IMG/VR virus record: IMGVR_UViG_3300021576_000028
Location: 1-38,357 of that record
Source: a virus
Reading direction: 5' to 3' (one strand)
DNA: 38,357 nt
Made by a program: the position numbers and the translations under genes. The notes below the pieces were generated by a model that did not search any database, was not told the DNA's origin, and saw nothing but the letters and a program-made list of their open reading frames with translations. Of this stretch, positions 15,967 to 23,640 are shown one piece after another; position 1 is the stretch's first letter; each line of letters begins with the position of its first letter.

Positions 15967-17328
15967 ATGGCCACGCTCGAAGACCTTATCCCCGTTCTAC
16001 AGGAGCTGTCGGTCGATAACCGGTCGGTGCTGACCCGGATCGAGCCGTTCATCCTGACGACCGGAAAGCCGAGCGCCGGGGTCGGCGCAGTCGGGGCCAT
16101 CGCAATCGACATGACGGCCAAGGTCGCCTATGGCCCCAAGGCCAGCACCGGCGCGGACCCTTGGGGTGATGGCGATCCGTTCGGCGAAGGACCGATGGGT
16201 CCACAGGGGCCGGCTGGCCCGCAAGGCGAGACCGGTCCGCAGGGACCGGCCGGGTCCGGCTCCGGCGACGTGCTGGGCCCGGCGACCCATGCCATCGGCC
16301 TGGTGCCGACCTGGACGGGGGCGAACAACAAGACCCTGGGCGCAGGTCGCGACATCGGCGCGGCCAGCGCTACTGACCTGCTGGACCGGCAGGCGGGCGA
16401 CGCCCGCTATGTGCTGGACAGCGGTCTGAGCGAAAAGGTCGATGACCGGGTCAATGCGCTGATCGTGGCCGGGACCGGGATCAGCTCGACCTATGACGAC
16501 GTGGCCAACACCCTGACGCTGGCGGCCACGGGTGGTGGCGGCGGAGCGCAGGCCCAGGACGGGGCCATCTTCGGTCTGCGGCCGTTCCCGACGGCCGGGT
16601 CAGTCACGACCTCGGTGACGCTGTCGGCCGGCAAGTGCCGGGACAGCACCAACGTTGACAGTATTGAGCTGACCGCGCCGCTCGCCAAGCGCCTCGACGC
16701 CGTCTGGGCCGCTGGATCGGGCAACGGCGGCCGGGAAGCCGGGTCGAGCCTCGCGACGCAGACCCCGGGCCAGACCTGGCACCTCTACGTCATCCTCAAC
16801 CCGTCATTGAGCGTGGTGGACGGCCTGTGGTCGCTCTCGCCGACCGCGCCGACGCTCCCCGCCGGTTACACCCGGTTCCGGCGCGTCCTCTCCATCCCGT
16901 TCATACTCAACACGCAGAACCTCCCCGACTTCGTCTGGGTCGACGAGGAAATTCACTACAAGGTCCGCTCGACGGACATGATCGCCGTCACCGACAACAC
17001 AGCGGCGGGCGTGCTGAGAGCCATATCCGTTCCGCTCGGTCTCAAGGTCCGGGCGCGGCTCTACCACTCAGTCACGGGGACGACGACGGCCGGTGTGTGG
17101 TTCGCGGGCGTTTACGACCCCGACGTGGGTGTCCCGACCTTCGGCGTCCCGACACAGTGGGCCCAGCACCGCATCGAGAGCAACGAAGCCGACGAGCGAT
17201 ACCAGACCACGGTTCTGGAGTGCTGGACCAACACCGCCCAGCAGGTGTTCACGGCCTCTAACGATCCTTTCGGTCAAATGGTGTTGGGCGTCCTGTCCTA
17301 CCGTGACGCCAGGGGCCGCTTCGGATGA
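15967..17328 (+). CDS. Collagen-like tail fibre protein
   Basis: 453 residues. An N-terminal helical part (MATLEDLIPVLQELSVDNRSVLTRIE) probably attaches to the tip. Around residues 75-97 there is a Gly-X-Y stretch (GPMGPQGPAGPQGETGPQG) typical of trimeric phage fibres. A short DARYVLDSGLSEKVDDR module follows, and then a large beta domain (residues about 190-453) that should be the receptor-facing part. The stop overlaps the next gene by four bases. Trimer formation is inferred from the collagen-like repeat. Confidence 0.8.
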   Translation: MATLEDLIPVLQELSVDNRSVLTRIEPFILTTGKPSAGVGAVGAIAIDMTAKVAYGPKASTGADPWGDGDPFGEGPMGPQGPAGPQGETGPQGPAGSGSGDVLGPATHAIGLVPTWTGANNKTLGAGRDIGAASATDLLDRQAGDARYVLDSGLSEKVDDRVNALIVAGTGISSTYDDVANTLTLAATGGGGGAQAQDGAIFGLRPFPTAGSVTTSVTLSAGKCRDSTNVDSIELTAPLAKRLDAVWAAGSGNGGREAGSSLATQTPGQTWHLYVILNPSLSVVDGLWSLSPTAPTLPAGYTRFRRVLSIPFILNTQNLPDFVWVDEEIHYKVRSTDMIAVTDNTAAGVLRAISVPLGLKVRARLYHSVTGTTTAGVWFAGVYDPDVGVPTFGVPTQWAQHRIESNEADERYQTTVLECWTNTAQQVFTASNDPFGQMVLGVLSYRDARGRFG

Positions 17329-19040
17329 CGGACAGCTGGGCCGTCCCCAAAACGATGACCCTGCTCATGTACGGGTCGTCGCTCACGAGCGGCCGCCTGA
17401 ATGGCCGCCTCGACGCCAGCCTGCAGGAGCGGCTCCAGCAGCAACCCGAGGCGCGGGGCCGCGTCGTGGTCATCTCGGCCGGACGCGGCTCGCAGACGAG
17501 CACCTGGGGCATCGACAACATCGGCCGCCTTGCGGCTCTGAAGGCGACGCACGCCCTCGTCGAACCCTTCGACGTCAACAATGCCGTCGTCACGGGCGTC
17601 ACCCCGGCCGTCTCCCGCGCCCAGGCCACGACTGACCGCACGACCATGCGCGCTGCGCTTAAGGCCGCCAACCCCGACATCGAGGTCATCTGGTGGACGG
17701 GGAACCCGGTCGATAGCGCCGGTCAGTCGCTGCGGCCGAACCTCGCCGACTACTACAATGACACCGTGGCGCAGGCTGCCGCGTGGGGCGACGTCTGCGT
17801 TGATGCGTATAATGGCACCGCTGAGTTCCCTGGCGGCTGGCCCAAGCCCCTGACGACCAGTCTCACCTACGACAACGACGGCCTTCACCCGACGCCCGCC
17901 GCGTCGGCCGTGTACCTCCTCCCGCAGCTAGTGCTCGCGCTGCGCAAGCGCATGGCTGTTTACTGGGGGCTCGCGGCGCCCAGCACGCCGACCTTCAACG
18001 CCCTGACGCTGTCGGCCTCGACCATCGCCGAGATCAGCCCGGCCGGGACCGTCGTCGGGACGCTCCAGGGCACCCTTCCGGATTACGCTCCGACTCTGTC
18101 GAACGACGCCGGGGGGCGTTTCGCCATCGCGTCAAACGGCTCCGGGGGCTGGAACCTCGTCGCCGGTCTGGTCAGCACGGACTACGAGACCGCGACCTCC
18201 CACAACGTCACGGTGCGCCAGGTCGGTGGCGACGTCGTCAACAGCCCGCGCGACACCGTACTGGCCGTCACGGTGACCGACGTCGCCGTGGAGGGTATCC
18301 TTGCTGACGTCCTGCTGGTCGGCGGCGGCGCGGCCGGGGGCCACTCCATCGGGGGCGGCGGCGGCGGCGGTCAGGTCAAGTTCCTAACGGGCGTAACCAT
18401 TCCCTTCGGGACCAACGCGGGCACCGTCGGACAGGGGGGTGTCGCGGCCGAGTCGTTCTCGGGCCAGTCTAATCCGGGCGGCGACACGACATTCCTTGGT
18501 CAGACCGCCCGAGGCGGTGGACCCGCAGGTCATTTCACCGCCAACGGCGGAACGCGGGCGACCGGCGGCGGCGGCGGTCAGGGCGCGACCGGCGGACCGG
18601 GGACGTCCGGCGAGGGCCAGGCGGGCGGCAACGGCTCCGGCGGCGGGGGCGGCTCGTCGGGATCGGGCGCGGCATCCACGAACAGCCCTGGTCGCGTCAG
18701 CGGCAACGGCGGCGCGGGCACCGCCAACTCGATCACGGGCTCGTCGCAGCTATACGGGGGCGGCGCCCCTGGGGGCCTCAACTACAACGACTACCCGACA
18801 GGCCAGTACGGCACCTACGGCTCGCCCGCGTCGGCCGGTCGAGGAACGGGTGGCCACGGCGGCTCCGAGAACGAAGACGGGAGCCACAATCAGGGCCAGA
18901 GCGGCTTCGCGGGCAGCGTCATCGTCTCTTTCACCGACCGGGCATTCACCGCAACCGGGACCTTCACGTCCAGCCTGGTCAGCGGGAAGCGCATTCTGGT
19001 CTTCACGAGCGCGACGTTCAGCCTGACGATCAATCCCTGA
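17325..19040 (+). CDS. SGNH-esterase / glycine-rich adhesin fusion
   Basis: 571 residues with two distinct halves. Residues 10-215 look like an SGNH hydrolase: block I G17-S-S19-L-T-S-G23 (S19 the likely nucleophile), a block II Gly in ISAGRGS, an Asn in DVNN, and the D185-G-L-H188 dyad followed by a typical last helix. After a beta linker, residues about 325-510 are extremely Gly-rich (VGGGAAGG, GGGGGGGQV, GGGGSSGSG), like the poly-Gly receptor-binding loops of phage adhesins. A short C-terminal strand ends the protein. I infer a receptor-binding protein that also removes acetyl groups from surface polysaccharide. Confidence 0.75.
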   Translation: MTDSWAVPKTMTLLMYGSSLTSGRLNGRLDASLQERLQQQPEARGRVVVISAGRGSQTSTWGIDNIGRLAALKATHALVEPFDVNNAVVTGVTPAVSRAQATTDRTTMRAALKAANPDIEVIWWTGNPVDSAGQSLRPNLADYYNDTVAQAAAWGDVCVDAYNGTAEFPGGWPKPLTTSLTYDNDGLHPTPAASAVYLLPQLVLALRKRMAVYWGLAAPSTPTFNALTLSASTIAEISPAGTVVGTLQGTLPDYAPTLSNDAGGRFAIASNGSGGWNLVAGLVSTDYETATSHNVTVRQVGGDVVNSPRDTVLAVTVTDVAVEGILADVLLVGGGAAGGHSIGGGGGGGQVKFLTGVTIPFGTNAGTVGQGGVAAESFSGQSNPGGDTTFLGQTARGGGPAGHFTANGGTRATGGGGGQGATGGPGTSGEGQAGGNGSGGGGGSSGSGAASTNSPGRVSGNGGAGTANSITGSSQLYGGGAPGGLNYNDYPTGQYGTYGSPASAGRGTGGHGGSENEDGSHNQGQSGFAGSVIVSFTDRAFTATGTFTSSLVSGKRILVFTSATFSLTINP

Positions 19041-19086
19041 TTAAGCGATTTTCGTTTCCTCGCGGCGCAGGCCGTCGGGGGTTTCT

Positions 19087-19102
19087 TGTGGCTGGGGCCA
19101 CA
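19087..19102 (+). terminator. Hairpin after the adhesin gene (weak terminator candidate)
   Basis: TGTGGC-TGGG-GCCACA forms a perfect six-pair stem 47 bases after the adhesin stop. A GC-rich imperfect hairpin and GGGGGTTTCTT lie just before it. There is no U tract after the stem, so termination is doubtful; it may separate tail and lysis transcripts. Confidence 0.3.
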
Positions 19103-19121
19103 CAACACCGGAGAGTCGACC

Positions 19122-19253
19122 ATGATGCGCGTGACCAGCCTTGCCGCCACCGCGGCTTCCGACGTGCCAATCGAGCCCGATGAGGAGGGCGGCCCGATCG
19201 ACCCGAACAAGCCGCCGCCGCCGCCGCCCGGGGCCCTGGGCTCGGGCGGCTGA
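19122..19253 (+). CDS. Very small proline-ended protein before the lysis genes
   Basis: 43 residues from ATG at 19122 with a GGAGAG site upstream. It starts MMRVTSLAATAASDVPIEPDEEGGPIDP and ends in six prolines and GALGSGG. Similar short acidic Pro-rich ORFs occur near phage lysis cassettes. It is unrecognised, and the main support is its ribosome site and snug fit (3 bases before the next ATG). Confidence 0.45.
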   Translation: MMRVTSLAATAASDVPIEPDEEGGPIDPNKPPPPPPGALGSGG

Positions 19254-19256
19254 GCC

Positions 19257-19781
19257 ATGGCGATGGCGGTCACCGTTGCCGGCCTGGTTCTTGCCGCGCT
19301 GGCGGCGTGTGACCGTCGCGCCTGGCCCTTTCTGGGCGTGGTCGCGCTGAGCTGGGGCATGACCTCGGCGGCCGATCACGCCCTGCTTGTGCTGGCCGCG
19401 ATCTGGGCCCGGCTGATCATCGACGCCCTGGGCGTGCTTCTGGCGTGGGTTGTCGAGGGGCGCTCAAGGCCGTGGGTGTGGTGGATGGGCGGGGTCCGCG
19501 CGACGTTCGCGCTGATGCTGCTGGCGCACAGTCTTTATTGGCTGTCGCGGTCGCTGGGGGTTGAGATGTGGCTGGTCTATGCGCACGGCCTGAACCTGCT
19601 GTCGCTGCTGCAGCTGCTGTTCCTGGCTGGCCCGATCGGCTGGCGGCTGACCGGGCCCTATGTGACCGCCTGGATCGCGCTGCTGCTGGCGCTGATCTCC
19701 GCCCTGCTGCCTGTCGGCGGTCCCCCAGCCAAACCGTCCACGCGCCGTTCGGATTCTGGTCCCGGGGGGTCTCATGACTGA
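19257..19781 (+). CDS. Multispanning membrane protein of the lysis region
   Basis: 174 residues with about five or six hydrophobic segments (near 3-17, 24-36, 41-62, 79-98, 106-122 and 133-150) and a basic/Ser-rich C-terminal tail. Sitting at the start of the lysis cassette, it could be a holin-related or inner-membrane accessory protein. It has more segments than a usual holin, so I do not name it as one. It overlaps the next gene by eight bases. Confidence 0.65.
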   Translation: MAMAVTVAGLVLAALAACDRRAWPFLGVVALSWGMTSAADHALLVLAAIWARLIIDALGVLLAWVVEGRSRPWVWWMGGVRATFALMLLAHSLYWLSRSLGVEMWLVYAHGLNLLSLLQLLFLAGPIGWRLTGPYVTAWIALLLALISALLPVGGPPAKPSTRRSDSGPGGSHD

Positions 19782-20052
19782 CACCCTGCCGCGACTGCGG
19801 ATCACGCCGCCGACGCTGGACCTGACCATCAATGTGATCCACCTGATCGTCGCCGGGACCATGGTCGTCACGGCCGGCATCTGGGCCAGCCGGATGGAAC
19901 AGCGCGTCGCCGCGCTGGAGGAGCAGGCGCGGGTCACCGACCCCCTGCTGCAGGACATGCGCGACCGGCTGGTGCGCATGGAGGTGCAGTCCGACAATAC
20001 GGCCGAGGGGGTGCGCGGCATCCGCCAGCGGCTGGACGGGGGTGCGCCATGA
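19774..20052 (+). CDS. Single-span membrane protein with coiled coil, lysis cassette
   Basis: 92 residues: short cytoplasmic N-terminus, one membrane segment (about 20-38, INVIHLIVAGTMVVTAGIW), then a charged helix ASRMEQRVAALEEQARV and a further helix. The layout is like small phage lysis-accessory or antiholin-type proteins. It overlaps its neighbours at both ends (8 and 4 bases). The role is inferred from place and topology. Confidence 0.65.
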   Translation: MTDTLPRLRITPPTLDLTINVIHLIVAGTMVVTAGIWASRMEQRVAALEEQARVTDPLLQDMRDRLVRMEVQSDNTAEGVRGIRQRLDGGAP

Positions 20053-20453
20053 GCCGATTCCGCCTGCCGTCCCTGGCCAAGGTCAAGGCCGCCGCCGACG
20101 TGGCGCGGGACTGGGCCGCCATCGGCTCGGCCCCGGTCGTGACCCTGCTGCTGGTCTGGCTGATCTGCATCCTGACCTATGTGGCCTGGCCGCCGGACAC
20201 GGCGGCGCAGCGCATCCACTATCTCGGCGCGCTGGGCATCCTGACGGCCGTGCTGCTGGGATACTGCGTGTTCTTCTATCAGCGGCGCAGCGTGAACGCC
20301 CGGGTCGAGACGCGGCTGGGCTCGATCGACCTGGACGACGTGACGCACGGCCAGCCGTCGCAGGTGACCGCGACCGCCACGGTGACCGCCACGGCGGTGC
20401 CGGCGGCCCCTGAGCCTGCCTCGCCGCCGCCCGAGGCCCCGGCCAAGCCCTGA
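20049..20453 (+). CDS. Candidate holin (two membrane segments)
   Basis: 134 residues with two clear hydrophobic spans (about 29-50, VVTLLLVWLICILTYVAW, and 58-76, YLGALGILTAVLLGYCVFFY) separated by a short polar turn. A polar tail of about 55 residues follows, rich in Ala/Pro/Thr. Two spans and a location 28 bases before the endolysin agree with a class II-like holin, although the long C-terminal tail is unusual. The family is not recognised with certainty. Confidence 0.6.
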   Translation: MSRFRLPSLAKVKAAADVARDWAAIGSAPVVTLLLVWLICILTYVAWPPDTAAQRIHYLGALGILTAVLLGYCVFFYQRRSVNARVETRLGSIDLDDVTHGQPSQVTATATVTATAVPAAPEPASPPPEAPAKP

Positions 20454-20481
20454 GTCCATCCCCATAACCCGGAGACTGCCG

Positions 20482-20910
20482 ATGTCCCGCTTTTCGCTGG
20501 GCGCGCAATCGCGTGCGCGCCTGAAGGGGGTTCACCCCCAGCTGGTCCGCGTGGTCGAGCGCGCGATCGAGCTGACGACCGTCGACTTCATGGTGCTGGA
20601 GGGCGTGCGCACGCCGCAGCGCCAGCGCGAGCTGTACGCCCAGGGGCGGACCAAGCCCGGCCCGGTCGTGACCTGGACCCTGACGTCCAATCACTTCGTG
20701 AAGGCCGACGGCTTCGGCCATGCGGTCGACCTGTGCCCGTGGCCGGTCGACTGGACCGACCTGAAGAAGTTCGACGCTATCAGCCGGGCCATGTTCGCCG
20801 CGGCCGAGGAGCTGGGCGTCAGGATCCGCTGGGGCGCGGACTGGGACCGGGACGGCAAGCCCCGCGAGCGCGGCGAGACCGACAGTCCGCATTTCGAGCT
20901 GGCGTCGTGA
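20482..20910 (+). CDS. Endolysin, M15-family peptidase
   Basis: 142 residues. Motifs of M15 (VanY/L-alanyl-D-glutamate peptidase) endolysins are present: EGVRTPQRQRELYAQG, SNH at 69-71, GHAVDL with D83, and DSPHFEL with D134 and H137. H71, D83 and H137 would bind zinc and D134 is the likely catalytic base. Compared with the usual SxHxxGxAxD spacing, about five residues are inserted between H71 and G79. The enzyme cleaves peptidoglycan stem peptides. It has no signal peptide, so a holin must release it. The GTG of Rz overlaps its stop. Confidence 0.9.
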   Translation: MSRFSLGAQSRARLKGVHPQLVRVVERAIELTTVDFMVLEGVRTPQRQRELYAQGRTKPGPVVTWTLTSNHFVKADGFGHAVDLCPWPVDWTDLKKFDAISRAMFAAAEELGVRIRWGADWDRDGKPRERGETDSPHFELAS

Positions 20911-21344
20911 AGCCCCGCGCCCTGACCGTATGGGGCTGGGTCGCCGGCATCGCCGGCGCCCTGTTCCTGATCGCGGCGGTGTCCAGCGTCTGGAACGGCC
21001 TGTGGTCGTGGCTGCCGTGGTCGGCCGAGCGGCAGCTGGAGGGCGCGCGGGCGCAGGCCGAGGCTGCCACCGACCAGGCCGAGGCCGGCCGCCTGACCGC
21101 CGAGGGGGAGGGCGACACGATCCGCCGCCTCGACACCTATCATCACCAGGTCGTCACCGTTCGCGCCGTCACGGCCGAGGGTGTGGCCGAAGCCATGGGA
21201 GCGCCTGATGCCTCGACGCCGCTGGACCCTGATCGCGCTGCTCGCCTGCGCGCCGCTGATCGTGAGCTGTGCCGGGTCGCCCCGGACCTTGGAGGCTGCG
21301 CCGCCGCGGCTGACCCTGCCGGAGACGGTGCGGACGGCCTGTGA
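20907..21344 (+). CDS. Inner-membrane spanin (Rz-like)
   Basis: 145 residues from the GTG at 20907, overlapping the endolysin stop. A cytoplasmic stub and one N-terminal membrane segment (about residues 9-30) are followed by a long periplasmic helix rich in Ala/Glu/Arg (RQLEGARAQAEAATDQAEAGR), the organisation of Rz i-spanins. A second lipoprotein frame begins inside it and runs past its end. The pair joins inner and outer membrane and fuses them in the last lysis step. Confidence 0.75.
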   Translation: MKPRALTVWGWVAGIAGALFLIAAVSSVWNGLWSWLPWSAERQLEGARAQAEAATDQAEAGRLTAEGEGDTIRRLDTYHHQVVTVRAVTAEGVAEAMGAPDASTPLDPDRAARLRAADRELCRVAPDLGGCAAAADPAGDGADGL

Positions 21345-21558
21345 CCTGCACCGCCTGCCGGCGGATCCGACGCAGGCCCTGACCGTGGGCGACCTCGAGG
21401 CGGCCTATCTGATCCGCGGGGCCCAGATCGCCGAGTGCGAAGGCCGGCGCCGGCTGGCGGTCGAGACCTGGGACGCGGAACGGGCCCTGATCGACCGTCA
21501 CCGGCAGGCCCGCGAGGACCGGGCGCGGCCCTGGTGGGCGCGCCTTCGGCCTGGCTAG
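21208..21558 (+). CDS. Outer-membrane lipoprotein spanin (Rz1-like), embedded in Rz
   Basis: 116 residues in another frame than Rz, starting within it. The N-terminus is a lipoprotein signal: basic MPRRRW, hydrophobic LIALLACAPLIVS, and a lipobox ending at Cys21. The mature part is 95 residues, longer than classical Rz1 and not especially proline-rich, but embedding after an endolysin and an Rz-type gene makes the spanin call strong. It ends before the terminator at 21659. Confidence 0.75.
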   Translation: MPRRRWTLIALLACAPLIVSCAGSPRTLEAAPPRLTLPETVRTACDLHRLPADPTQALTVGDLEAAYLIRGAQIAECEGRRRLAVETWDAERALIDRHRQAREDRARPWWARLRPG

Positions 21559-21574
21559 GGCGCGATGCTCAGGG

Positions 21575-21612
21575 CGCTATCGCTCGCCGCGCGGCGGCTC
21601 GCTGTCTGAGCG
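21575..21612. repeat. REP-like GC-rich inverted element, copy A
   Basis: CGCT...AGCG outer arms enclose the 12-base palindrome CGCCGCGCGGCG at 21585-21596. It lies 16 bases after the spanin genes. An element about 80% identical by eye lies inside the ParB-like gene at 25852-25890, so this is a repeated unit rather than a unique terminator. Confidence 0.5.
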
Positions 21613-21658
21613 CATGACCCGACCCCCTCGGCGTTGAGCCCGCACAGCTCCGCCGCTC

Positions 21659-21699
21659 AAGGCCCGCTCCGGTTCGCCGGGACGGGCCTTGCTTAATTT
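21659..21699 (+). terminator. Strong UUCG terminator after the late operon
   Basis: AAGGCCCG at 21659-21666 pairs with CGGGCCTT at 21683-21690. Inside is an inner stem CCGG-TTCG-CCGG with a UUCG tetraloop, and GCTTAATTT follows. The double stem plus a T-rich tail is a good factor-independent terminator for the lysis/late transcript. Its outer stem is nearly symmetric but the T-rich side favours rightward transcription. Confidence 0.75.
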
Positions 21700-21706
21700 C
21701 CGGGGT

Positions 21707-21721
21707 GCGAACCGGGTTCGT
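21707..21721. repeat. Dispersed palindrome copy 4 (GCGAACC-G-GGTTCGT)
   Basis: The core 13 bases are a perfect inverted repeat, with one mismatch at the last base of the 15-mer. It is intergenic, directly beside the attP candidate. Confidence 0.75.
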
Positions 21722-21723
21722 CC

Positions 21724-21896
21724 GGGTTTACAGTCGCGACCCAAGTCGTTGAAAAGGTTCAGGGCGACCGGGGCGGGGTTTACAGCCTAAGCCCTTGTGT
21801 GCACTCAGAAGCACACCCCCAGGGGGCTCACCACAACACCCCGTAGTGCGTTGAAATCGCTAGAGGTTTACAATCGAGAACTCGCAGGGTTTACAG
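21724..21896. other. Probable attP region with repeated GGTTTACA sites
   Basis: Four same-direction copies of (A/G)GGTTTACA(A/G) occur at 21724-21733, 21776-21785, 21864-21873 and 21887-21896. The last two overlap the 3' end of the integrase gene. Between them lies an inverted repeat GTGTGC-(8)-GCACAC at 21797-21816 and the palindrome CCCCCAGGGGG at 21816-21826. Direct repeats next to a tyrosine integrase are the usual form of arm-type binding sites. The core crossover cannot be identified without the attB sequence. The 300 bases from 21559 contain no credible gene. Confidence 0.6.
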
Positions 21897-22980
21897 CGGG
21901 TGTTCTCGTTATGGCCTCAAGGCGGGCCATCGCGTCGTCGGCCAGGCGGGCCTGATCGGCGTCGCGGGTGTAGCGTTCGACCTCGTCCAGGGTGGTGTGA
22001 CCGAGGACGGCGGCGATCTGTTTGGCGCTGCAGCCGGCCTCGGCGAGGCGGCGTCCGGCGGCCTTGCGCAGGCCGTGGGCGGTGCGGCCGGTCAGGCCGG
22101 CGGCGACGGCGGCGTCGCGGAACCACTGGCTGAAGCCCGCGGCGCTGAACGGGGCGCCGTAGCGCGTGGTCATATAGGTCATGTCGGTGGCCGGCACGCG
22201 GTCCAGCTCGGCCTGCAGGGCCGGGTGGATGCGGATCCGCAATCGCGCGGAGGTCTTGAGCTGGCAGACGGCGATCCGGCCGTCGCGGACGTGCTGGCGG
22301 CCCATGGTGACCACGTCGCTGCGGCGCTGGCCGGTGTAGAGCAGCAGGTAGAGGGCCCGGCGCTCGCGCGAGCCGGCGGGCCAGCGTTTCTCGAACGCGG
22401 CGATGTCGTCCTCGGACCAGGCGGTGAAGCCCTTGACCTTGTGCCGCGGGGCCTCGGTGTCGTTGACGGGGTTGTCGGCGCGCCAGCCCAGCCGGACCGC
22501 CAGCCGGAACAGGCGGCGCAGGCGCTTGCGCAGGTTCTTCGCCGCGCCGGGGGTGGCGGCCATGCCGTGCAGGATGGCCTCGATGTGGTGCGCCTGGACC
22601 GACACGGCTCCCAGCTGGCCCCAGCGGGTGCGGAAGCGCTCGAGCTGGCTGCGATAGCCCCGGCGGGTGCTGTCGCGCAGGGCGGCCCATTCGGGCGAGC
22701 GGTAGTATTCGATCAGCAGGGCCTCGATCGAGCGCGGCTGGATTCGGGCGGCGATCCGGGCCTCGACACCGGGCCGGCTGGCGGCCAGGGCGGCGGCATA
22801 GGCGGCCATGAAGACGTCCGAACCCGGTTCGCCCGGCAGGGTGACGCGCGCAAAGCCCGCGCGGCGGAAGTAGTGCCGGCGGCGCCCATGACGGTCGGTC
22901 AGGGCCTGGACATAGGGCAGCTCGACCTTGGCCATGGGGGCGGGCGGGGTGTCCGTCATCTGTGCAGCGACCGCGCTCAT
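21868..22980 (-). CDS. int: Tyrosine recombinase integrase
   Basis: 370 residues from the ATG at 22980, which overlaps the upstream stop (ATGA); a start at 23001 is possible but lacks this coupling. The N-terminal part (about 1-80) is an arm-binding-like domain, residues 82-170 the SAM-like core-binding domain, and the rest the catalytic domain. Catalytic set: R219 (TGQRRSD), K242, H302-G-L-R305, H328 (LGH) and Y337 (ERY). It should carry out site-specific insertion at the attP region directly downstream. It is the last gene of the leftward operon. A dispersed palindrome copy lies in its coding sequence near residues 50-54. Confidence 0.93.
   Translation of the reverse strand: MSAVAAQMTDTPPAPMAKVELPYVQALTDRHGRRRHYFRRAGFARVTLPGEPGSDVFMAAYAAALAASRPGVEARIAARIQPRSIEALLIEYYRSPEWAALRDSTRRGYRSQLERFRTRWGQLGAVSVQAHHIEAILHGMAATPGAAKNLRKRLRRLFRLAVRLGWRADNPVNDTEAPRHKVKGFTAWSEDDIAAFEKRWPAGSRERRALYLLLYTGQRRSDVVTMGRQHVRDGRIAVCQLKTSARLRIRIHPALQAELDRVPATDMTYMTTRYGAPFSAAGFSQWFRDAAVAAGLTGRTAHGLRKAAGRRLAEAGCSAKQIAAVLGHTTLDEVERYTRDADQARLADDAMARLEAITRTPAVNPASSRL
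22818..22832. repeat. Dispersed palindrome copy 5 (inside int)
   Basis: CCGAACC-C-GGTTCGC has a perfect 13-base core with one mismatch at the first base of the 15-mer. In the integrase it is read as Glu-Pro-Gly-Ser. Confidence 0.75.
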
Positions 22981-23204
22981 AGGTCGAGCGCGCGATCCCA
23001 TTCGTTCCGCCCCTCGGCCTCGGCCAACGCGGCGGCGGTCGGCGTCAGAGGCGAGGGCGGGCCGATCAGGACCCGGAAGCCACCCTGTGCCGGAAAATCC
23101 ACGCGCGCAACCGTCAGGCCAGCCGAGGTCACCGCGCGGATGACGCGCTTGATGTCGGCGGCGGTGAAGGTGACGGGGGCGCGAACGTGATCGTCAGCGC
23201 TCAT
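22977..23204 (-). CDS. Small protein upstream of int, unknown function (possible excisionase position)
   Basis: 75 residues starting at the ATG whose bases overlap the upstream stop. The body (VTFTAADIKRVIRAVTSAGLTVARVDFPAQGGFRVLIG) reads as a short helix-strand domain. Its position next to int fits an excisionase, but there is no winged-helix motif that would show this. No family recognised. Confidence 0.65.
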   Translation of the reverse strand: MSADDHVRAPVTFTAADIKRVIRAVTSAGLTVARVDFPAQGGFRVLIGPPSPLTPTAAALAEAEGRNEWDRALDL

Positions 23205-23527
23205 CGGGCTTGCCTTTCGAGGTGCAGCAGCAGGGCGGCGCCGGCGGCGGTGATGATCCAGCCGGCAGGGGAGGGCAGGGCCAGTTCGAGCTGTCGCAGG
23301 TTGGTCAGGGCGTCGAGGACGGCCGGGCGCAGGCCGCGGGTCCGGTCGGTCGGGCGGCGCACGGCGCGGACGATGTCGCTGACCGAGCGGGGCCCGGCGG
23401 CGATGGCCGCCAGCACCCGGGCCCGCATCCCGTTCGGGCGGATCGGATTCGGGCGTGGCGAGAGCGGTCGGGCGCTCGCCACCCATGCGCCGCGCGCCAG
23501 TCGGGTCATGTGGGGCTGGCCGGTCAT
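23201..23527 (-). CDS. Small probable winged-helix protein
   Basis: 108 residues. After an Arg/Pro-rich N-terminus comes MRARVLAAIAAGPRSVSDIVRAVRRPTDRTRGLRPAVLDALTNLRQLELALPSPAGWIITAAG, whose helix-turn-helix spacing and terminal strand pair (GWIITAAGAALL) look like a winged helix. A similar layout recurs in the gene at 23630-23935. ATGA-type overlaps couple it on both sides. DNA binding is inferred. Confidence 0.6.
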   Translation of the reverse strand: MTGQPHMTRLARGAWVASARPLSPRPNPIRPNGMRARVLAAIAAGPRSVSDIVRAVRRPTDRTRGLRPAVLDALTNLRQLELALPSPAGWIITAAGAALLLHLERQAR

Positions 23528-23640
23528 GCGCCGATCCTCGCGATCAGGGAGACGATCAGCGCCAACATGCCGAGGGCGAACAGGATGACGCCGATGAGGC
23601 CGGTCTTGGGCCCCTGGTCGGGCGCAGGCTTACGCGGCAT
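23524..23640 (-). CDS. Very small single-span membrane protein
   Basis: 38 residues: MPRKPAPDQGPKTG, then a hydrophobic helix LIGVILFALGMLALIVSLIARIGA. Start and stop both overlap neighbours (by 11 and 4 bases), which supports translation even though the gene is tiny. Unknown role. Confidence 0.55.
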   Translation of the reverse strand: MPRKPAPDQGPKTGLIGVILFALGMLALIVSLIARIGA

